A stretch of 64,000 nucleotides of DNA, taken from the NCBI GenBank assembly GCA_000934385.1, contig KN880453.1, positions 1 through 64,000 of the forward strand. Reading direction: 5' to 3'. Under the pieces are notes generated by a model. The model worked only from the letters and a program-made list of their open reading frames with translations. It ran no database searches and was not told the origin of the DNA. Below, in pieces: positions 56,985-64,000 of this stretch. The stretch is from Cylindrobasidium torrendii FP15055 ss-10 (lineage: Eukaryota; Basidiomycota; Agaricomycetes; Agaricales; Physalacriaceae). A program made the position numbers and the translations under genes. Numbering within the stretch: position 1 is the stretch's first letter; the number at the start of each line of letters is the position of its first letter.

Positions 56985-57443
56985 ATGGCCCCATCCACCA
57001 TCCACATAGCGAAGAGCGTCCGACGCGACGACGGAACCCAAAGAAGCCACACTATCCTTTTCGTCGTCGTCGTGCTTGCCATTATTTCTATTCTCTCCAT
57101 CATTTTAGTCCTTGCTCGCTGGTGGAGAAGAATGCGCAGGTCAAAGAAAATACCACCGCCGGCACCACCCGTCCTACAACATGCAGCAACTCCAAGACAG
57201 GCAATGACCGTCAGGAACTTTCAAGGCGTCCCTCCACCGTATTCTCAGATAGCTCGTGTTGGGGATGTGTGCATCGAAGGGCACATAGGGTCAGCCCACC
57301 AGGATGCATCGAGCATGATGTCGCCGAAGGTGCCTCCAGCTTCATTAACCTCACCACCCCCCGACCCAGAGTTCCCTCTCCCACGGCGACCGATGGCATT
57401 GGCACTACCGCCTCCACGATACGAGGACACATCGACGCTGTAG
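56985..57443 (+). CDS. Small single-pass membrane protein with Pro-rich tail
   Basis: This 152-residue frame starts from an ATG in a CCACC context, with no intron needed. Residues about 25-45 (ILFVVVVLAIISILSIILVL) form one membrane helix, followed by a strongly basic stop (RWWRRMRRSKK). The rest is cytosolic, Pro-rich and low in complexity, with two PPPY-type sites (GVPPPYSQ and ALPPPRYED). PPxY motifs bind WW-domain ubiquitin ligases such as Rsp5, so an adaptor role is possible but only inferred. No family name can be given. Without homologues its coding status is likely rather than certain. Confidence 0.5.
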   Translation: MAPSTIHIAKSVRRDDGTQRSHTILFVVVVLAIISILSIILVLARWWRRMRRSKKIPPPAPPVLQHAATPRQAMTVRNFQGVPPPYSQIARVGDVCIEGHIGSAHQDASSMMSPKVPPASLTSPPPDPEFPLPRRPMALALPPPRYEDTSTL

Positions 57444-57670
57444 GGAGAAGCATTTGTTGGAGGGAAGAATGGCATAGGCCGCCGAACGGTCCGGAATACC
57501 ACCGAACACCTTCGTCAGAATGCGCCGAGGAAAAACAAGAGAAGAAAGAATTAGATGAATGCAATATACAAATCGTCTGGGTCATGATAGAGTGTGGGTT
57601 AGATAATGGTCAAATATCAAGCGCTATTCTATAACAAGGGCAGGCCGTCTTAGTGCGGTTTCGATGGATG

Positions 57671-58932
57671 TTATGGGAGACGCACCTCGGGTATCCTGAA
57701 GATCGTTATTTCCTGCTGCTTGAAGTACCTCCGATTCTCTTCGTCGATGAGGACAAGATTCAGGTAGTATCGAACGCTGAACTTCTTGTTCACATCTCGG
57801 AACGTTGGTGTAAGGTCAAAGCCGCCCAGGAAGAGTCGAATGGGTACAGTTTCACCTGTGCACGAGTGTCACTTAGGTCGTATATATTGGAATGATTGTA
57901 CGCACCTCGCAAGGGTGCGCCGTCCATGATTTCGTACTTTGTGAGCGTTTCGCTCTCATTGTATTGGTTCGGAGGAGTGCCTGTGGTTTCTCGGCGGACG
58001 ATAGACAGCTCCATATGCTTGATCTTTATACGAACAAGTAAGAAGAATATCTTGCCCACAATAACGTCTTTGAGATGGTATCTGAAAGAGGTGAGCGACA
58101 GACACGAATCATTGCTTCGGGCGACCAACTTGGATTTGCTGTACTCAAATTCTATATGCAAGCAGTCCTCGATGCCAACCTGGGAAAGTAATGGGTGCTT
58201 TGGCAAGTGTAGGCAGGGGCCGGGAAACATACCTCCATCTTGATCGAGTTGTTCAAGTCTGGAGGCATCCGATACGAATACACCTTGGAGATATGGAGGG
58301 TGAGTTTGACAGAGGAAGACAAAGGGAAAGCCAGCAGACCCATATGTCGCGCTCCTTGACGACGTCCGACATCCTTCTTGAGAGAGTGACACGAATGAAG
58401 TATCTGACGGGTTTTGAGACGGTCAAACTCATAAGACAGAGAAATACCACGCACCGTAACTTCACATTGATCCCGCGGTAGCTCTCAAACTGCTTCTCCA
58501 CATTCTTGAAGTTGAAATCATAATTCATGGCTTGGCGCAACTCCCCGGGTGCTGCAAGTTCCTGCGAGAGAGACAAGAATTCTTGGTGGTGGCCGCGGTC
58601 GTAGAAGAGCTCTAGGGAGAGGTTGAGTGCTGATGCAAGATAACACTGGAGTATCCACATACCGATGCTGCCGACGAACTCGACCTTTATCCCCTCATGT
58701 GTGACGCGTTTCCCATCGCGGACTCGGAGAGCTACCTGTTCTGTTCGAGCTCACGAACGATAGAGGTGGCCAGTTGATCACGAACCTGTCCGCTGACAGA
58801 CTCGCCGTCGAAGTAGACTGGGCAATTCAATATTTTGTCCTTCTCTCCTTTAGTTTGCACTGTGCTCCGCACATCTTCGCCGTCGAGGCCGACATCAACA
58901 TCGATGGGCGACCCGAAGAAGTAGGCGGCCAT
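57671..58932 (-). CDS. VPS26: Retromer subunit Vps26
   Basis: The product starts MAAYFFGSPIDVDVGLDG. It has the arrestin-like blocks GERVTHEGIKVEFVG-type sequence (here GKRVTHEGIKVEFVGSI), FDFKNVEKQFESY-type sequence (FNFKNVEKQFESYRGINVKLRY), [30 protein letters not shown] and GAPLRGETVPIRLFLGGFDLTP. It ends with YYLNLVLIDEENRRYFKQQEI. Vps26 forms the retromer core with Vps35 and Vps29, returning cargo from endosomes to the Golgi. About six introns of 45-70 bp are seen. The stop is the TAA at 57671-57673. The start is 55 bp downstream, in gene direction, of the RNase H2A 3' end. Confidence 0.93.
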
Positions 58933-58987
58933 GGCCGTTAGAAGAAAGCACTATACGCGTGGCTGTGCTCAGTGACATTACTGCTAC

Positions 58988-60092
58988 TCAAATACACGTG
59001 ATATTCTTAACATGCAAGTCCTTTGCAACCAGACAGCGTCCCTTGTCCAATCCCTCCGCCATTTTGAAGGCTGCGCGTAGATCGTTCTGGCCTTCGTCAC
59101 TCCTAGCATAGATTGAGTGAAGCCGTCTATGGCCTGCTAAGTCAACTCACCACTCAACAGCATGTCCATGCCGATCCATGATTGTCGTTATTGTCTGCCA
59201 CGAGAAACGGACGAGCCGAGGGAAGCCAAAGACTGGGTGCAATGCTTCCTGAAGCCAATTCTTCGTGTTGGGGTCTGAGAGTGGTCAGTGAGGTTTGACT
59301 GGATTCATAGCGTCGTTGTTGCACGCACCAGAAGGATAGCCTGATCCAACAGGTATATCCGGAGCGGTATATCCCTCCTCTTCCCAACACCATTGCTCGA
59401 CACAGACGTCGCGGGTCTTTTTCGCTGCTATGCTCGCTGCACCAACAATTTTGTATGTTGCGTCGGCCTTTTTCTCAACTGTTACGCTGACCCCGGGGAA
59501 AAGACTGGAAAGATATCGCTGGTATTCTGGAATCGGTCCAAGTGCATCAACATAGAGTTCTGATATCTGTATGCCTTTCTCCATGACTTCGCGAATAAGA
59601 AGAACTGTTGCTGCCTTGGCTTGCTCGTTGAGGTTGATAGCTGGTCGTTTGAGCATGCCACTCGAGATATCCTGGGGCCTGTGTCACCATGAGATTGAGT
59701 TTACCATCAAGGCATGGTCATGATACACACGAGATTACGCGAACAGCCCAACCAAAGTGATCTTCGTGTTCGCTCAGCGTGTTGAACAATGTAGACCGCA
59801 TCTCTGGTGTGAGCTGCTTCGAATCTAACATCATGAGCGTAGTCAACAGGGTGGAAACGGCTGTGAGCGCACCGTTAAACCCCATTTCATCTACTTTCCC
59901 CCATGCCTTGGGACAAAAAGCCACTCCGTAGACCATGGGACCTAGCACTGGTCCACGGCCAGCTTCGTCAACCCCAAGGATATACGGCCCCTCTGCTGTG
60001 GGTGTGGGTGAATGATAGGTGTATGAGGTTGTTATTGGCACAGAGGGCCCAGGTGCAGAGGGAATGCGGATTTCCTCATCATCGTCAGACAT
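58988..60092 (-). CDS. RNH201: Ribonuclease H2 catalytic subunit A
   Basis: Catalytic residues lie in ILGVDEAGRGPVLGPMVYG (Asp and Glu) and in ELYVDALGPIPEYQ, with DSKQLTPEMR between them. GAASIAAKKTRD follows, and the fourth acidic residue is in the later TIMDRHGHAVEW exon region. The C-terminus reads DEGQNDLRAAFKMAEGLDKGRCLV and ends NITCI. RNase H2 removes ribonucleotides from nuclear DNA and RNA from RNA:DNA hybrids. The ATG at 60092 starts an acidic MSDDDEEI, 138 bp from the divergent RhoGEF start. Several short introns were placed, for example near 59690-59740 and 59290-59330. The length is as expected for a fungal subunit A. Confidence 0.92.
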
Positions 60093-60230
60093 GGAAGCAA
60101 GTGAATACAAGAGCGCGTTGTTTACGCGCTATTTGGTCGTCGCATTTGTGATCGGAAACACGGGCCGTTGATAGGTCTTCCAACTTGTGGCTCGAAATGC
60201 AATGCACCCTGCGCAGCTTTGACGGTGACG

Positions 60231-63200
60231 ATGTATAATTCGCGCCCTCGCCCGTCTGTCTATATTCCTCCTGGAGCACAAGCACCCATAAATCCAAGTC
60301 CATCGGCCCAGTTTGCACCCTACAGCTTCGAAGTCACCCCACCACCCAACCAAACAGGATTTGCAAACCCATGGGACGGCGTATACCTCTCTGGCCATGA
60401 CCAACCCAGCGGCTACGGATATTCGGAGCGCCAGCGCGCGCAGTCAATGCTCGATCTACATCCACGCGCTCCCTCGCGCTCCACCGCAACGGCGGCACCA
60501 ACGATGTCAATTCCTTTCCCAGAGCCATACGTGAACCGTTCAAGGTCAAGCCAAGCGTATCTAGACACTCCTCCTCCAGTACCACCCAAACCTAGCGATC
60601 TTGGCCACCGCTATAGCCGTAGCGAGCTCTCGACACCCACCCAACTACATCATACAGCTTCAACAGCGTCGTTGAGTTCATCGTACTATCATGGAGAAGA
60701 TAGTGACTATGCTACGGCCTCCGCTGACGTGCGTCTACCTATGCTATCACCTTGTTCTGCTAATTGATGTCATTGCTCTAGTCGCATGCTGATGAAGGAC
60801 TCCCAAGAGAATTGACCGAACTCTCATTGCAATCAGAAGAGGGAGTGCTCAACTTCCAAGCTGGAAAGCTTCCGGAAAGCGAGCAGGAATGGTATAAACT
60901 TGTTCCTACGGAGGCTAGAGAGGCACTGGGCAAGAAGGAGGTTCAACGCCAGTCCAATCTATTCGAGCTCTTCAAGGCCGAACTTGATTATGTCGCTGAT
61001 TTACAAGCTGTATTCGATGTGCGTCGCATTCCTCCGTCAAATCTATTTCTCACACTCCCTTATAGGTTGTCGTTACGCCCTTGCAGAACTCGCAACCACC
61101 GATTATAACCCAGCGGTATCTCAAAGGCTTCATTTCAGAAGTATTTGGGAACTTGCATCAAATCCTACAACAGCATATCAAACTCCGGGACGCCCTCTTT
61201 GTACGCCAACGCGAACAACATCCCTTTGTAATTTCAGTGTCGGACATTATCCTTGAAACCACCCTCAAAGCCGACTTTCGTGCCGCATACGAGATCTACA
61301 TCAAGCACTATCCTATTTCTGAGTCGCACCATAGGAAGGAGGTTCGTCGCAACGACAAGTATAGAGCCTTCATACAGTCTGTATCGGGCGACCCACGAAT
61401 ACGAAAGCGCGACCTCATAACATTCCTGTCACGGCCGGTGACGCGACTTCTACGACTCAATATGCAGCTCGAGGGTATCCTCCGCCATACTGGAGAAGAC
61501 CATCCCGACCTGGAAAACCTGCCTGTGAGCCTGGATATCGTCCGCGACCTTGTCAAGAGCACCGAGCCCGGGATTGAAGCGGCACAGGCCAAAGTCAAGT
61601 TCTGGGCACTGTGCGAGGGACTGGTGTACCAGAAGGGAGAGATGATTGTATGCAGTGACGCTCGATTGCACAACTGATTCTGATACACTTGCTAGGATAT
61701 GGACTTGTACGATGACAGCCGGACAGTCGTCCATGCAGGACCTGTCGCGCGCAAATCACGGTCTTCGACGGCTGGGACGAGCTGGGCTGACCTCCATCTT
61801 GCATTGCTCGACAACTACTGTTAGTTGTTTTGCATTTCCTTTCCTTTCCTCTGGCCCTAAACATGTCATAGTAATATTGACGCGCAACGAGACGAAGAGT
61901 TCTGCCACCGTCAAGCGATATCTCGTTTCTCGACCTCTGCCACTGGCGTTCATACGCCTTGGTTCATTCACCGATCCTCCGGATGCACGCAAGGAATACG
62001 ACAAGGAGGGATCTATCCTAGGTCTCCGATACCACAACGTTCCCGTTTACCCTCTCACGGTCTACCATGCCTCGAATAAGGCGAACCGCAGATATACCCT
62101 CTATGTAACGAGCGACGAGGTGAGGCGGGTGTGGAAATCCAAACTAGAGAATGCGTTTGGTGTGTATACGGCGCGGATGGAGGGCAACATGTTCTTCAGT
62201 CCACATACGCTATCCGATGGATTCTTTCGTACAACGGGAATGAGGATGAGCTCGAATGCTATAATACGAGGGAAAATATCCTGTGCGGCGCCGTTCTGTA
62301 GGTCAACAATTGTCTGAGTACCCTGATGATGTTGAGCGCTGACCTTTTCGAAGCAATACAAGGGCGGCATTATCTTGCTGTTGGATGCACGTCAGGAATA
62401 TGGGTATCACAAAGAGGTCGAGAGGGTATGTTCCTTCATTATCTAACGAGCAATGAATCTCATCAAGTGGTAGACTTCAAGCGTGTCATTGCATTCCCTA
62501 GCCCACGAGCTATCGCTGCAATATACGCACACGGGGAGAAGATTTTCAACAAATTGATTGTGCATGACGAAAGCACATTGAATTCATACCCACTAGACCT
62601 TGTTGCAAAAGTCGCCGAGGGCAAAGCAGACGCAAAATCGCTGAGTTCTTCTTGTGAAAAGATTGCAGGACAACCGAAGAATGTTGTGTTCTTCCGATAT
62701 ACCCATGTTGGGCCCAGGTTGCTATGTTTGTGTTGCGAATCGTCATATCAGACCTCTTCTGACCTATGGAATAGTGGTATACGCGTACAGGAAGCTACTT
62801 CAAGTGTCGTTAAGCTTGCAAGTGGTTGAGGTGCTCGACATTTCCGAGAGCAACATCGCGCCCAAACGTGGGCTCAGTTTTGGGCGGAAGCCGGCAGAGC
62901 AAGAGAGCAAGAGCTTCCGGCCCTATGGCGAGGTGCGAAAGCCTGACATATCCTTCAAGAAGAGTTCTAACAAATATTGCGTAGGCCGGGTATGTGCCCA
63001 AGGATGCGTACGATGTAACGGCGTTGATCAAGACGATTGGCGTGTGTACGGCAGATGGGATTGTCATCGCTGACCCAACAAAGTCTGTGGGACAAGTTCT
63101 TTGCGTCCTTTCTGACTGACCGTATATCTGCAGTCTTATGAGAAAGCCCAACGTTGTGCCCAACTTAGCGGACGCGTCGTCAAATATGCCGATGGCGACG

Positions 63201-63686
63201 CTCAAAAGCAAGGTCGAAGACTCGAAGCCGCTGGGCATGATTCCTCATGGTGAAGAGCTCTTGGTGGTGTGCGACTGTGAGTTGCTTCTGCCTTCTCGAT
63301 TGTATGGTACTGATGCGTGGTTGGCAGCGATTGGCTATTATGTAGACAGACATGGTCTACCAGTGCGAAATTGCGGATACATGAAATGGGAGACCAAGGT
63401 CCAGTCATATGCACAACGAGGCCCTCATGTTCTTCTCGTGTCAGAGGAATTCATAGAGATACGGCTGATCGACACGGGGAGGATTGTACAGGTCATTGAA
63501 GGGAAAGGCATACGGTTGTTGTATGGTGGACCTGGTCAGGACGCGGTGCTTGTGGCGATGAAGGGCGAGCATGACGATGCGCACGGTGTGAGCGACAAGA
63601 TTGCGGAGTTATTGGAAACCTCCGAGATTCAGACAGCGCATCCCACTTCTGCTTCGGCTGACTTATGGGATGAGTTCGACGCATGA
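60231..63686 (+). CDS. Rho guanine-nucleotide exchange factor (DH-PH-CNH, Rom2-like)
   Basis: A Pro/Ser-rich N-terminus (residues 1-180) is followed by a pre-DH element (GKLPESEQEWYKLVPTEAREAL). The DH domain runs from RQSNLFELFKAELDYVADLQAVFD through YIKHYPISES to ITFLSRPVTRLLRLNMQLEGIL. A split PH domain follows (VVILTRNETKSSATVKRYLVSRPLPL, then YTLYVTSDEVRRVWKSKLENAF). The C-terminal citron homology (CNH) domain carries VDFKRVIAFPSPRAIAAIYAHGEK and ends WDEFDA. The order matches fungal Rom1/Rom2, which activate Rho1 in cell-wall integrity signalling at the plasma membrane. At least ten introns, two with GTGCGT donors (near 60729 and 61018). The start ATG is at 60231. Length about 1,050 residues. 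Confidence 0.88.
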
Positions 63687-64000
63687 CATCGAGAAGTCAA
63701 TGGTGTATATCTGCTGTATATCTGTATCTACACTGACGGAACTGTTGTATGTATTATCTAGACTGTGACGGATATTTGATGCCTTTAGAGACGAGTGCTA
63801 AGAGCTGGAGACATGATTTACAGCCGTTGTTTTCCGTATTGGATGGCGAGTCTAGGCTGTGAAAGAGAACCATCTTCTCCCGCAGAATTCTCACTGTTTC
63901 GGCTCGTCTACGTTGCTCTGTTGAAACTCAGTAGGACAGCTCCAAAACGGCTTGAAACCAGGCTTCAAGTCAGTCTAGGAAGTGGGGAATTTCTTTCGAA
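63687..64000. other. 3' flank of the RhoGEF gene, no gene seen
   Basis: These last 314 bases of the window hold only the presumed 3' UTR of the RhoGEF gene and unassigned sequence. Confidence 0.4.

Overview
The window looks like nuclear DNA of an agaricomycete (mushroom-forming basidiomycete). Genes are dense, on both strands, and broken by many introns of about 42-60 bp. The families are typical of that class: a BTB-like protein, DUF6532, a Plavaka-type transposase, a cysteine-repeat secreted protein, and an otherwise ordinary fungal housekeeping set. A genus cannot be named from the sequence alone. Many introns start with the same donor, GTGCGT.

Layout. 1-3.5 kb: a BTB-like gene without a 5' end, preceded by a short repeat cluster, and a novel Lys/Ala-rich protein. 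4.0-13.0 kb: an Acl4-like TPR chaperone, a hypothetical gene, Svf1, the mitochondrial protease OMA1 and a uridine kinase. 13.6-16.1 kb: a CE12-like SGNH hydrolase and a pair of related unknown genes, one of them damaged. 16.4-26.3 kb: a vacuolar Ca2+/H+ exchanger (CAX) gene with a 7.4 kb intron. That intron holds a complete DNA transposon of about 7.3 kb (18572-25901), bounded by terminal inverted repeats. The transposon carries a Plavaka-type transposase, a divergent DUF6532 gene and a decayed, intron-containing copy of ribosomal protein eL42. Removing it leaves a normal 44 bp intron with the reading frame kept across it.

27.5-39.6 kb: the glutathione-degradosome subunit Dug2, a DUF3429 membrane protein, cytochrome c oxidase subunit 4, an AIFM2-like oxidoreductase, an alpha/beta hydrolase and a ketohexokinase-like pfkB kinase with an unusual insert. 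40.4-45.2 kb: a secreted protein with three nearly identical 110-residue units, and a protein with an Hsp20-like C-terminus. 45.9-64 kb: the tri-snRNP factor Snu66/SART1, a complex I 9.5 kDa-like subunit, a Gfo/Idh/MocA oxidoreductase, an AIG2-like cyclotransferase, a metacaspase, an MFS sugar transporter, a small single-pass membrane protein, Vps26, RNase H2A, and a Rho1-type GEF with DH, PH and CNH domains.

The genes do not form a biosynthetic cluster. Several neighbours share short divergent promoters: Acl4 with the 5.4 kb gene, Snu66 with the complex I subunit, RNase H2A with the RhoGEF, and the transposase with DUF6532. The part that most deserves follow-up is the transposon nested in the CAX intron with its captured ribosomal-protein gene. 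All protein names rest on reading translations by eye; no database search was run.
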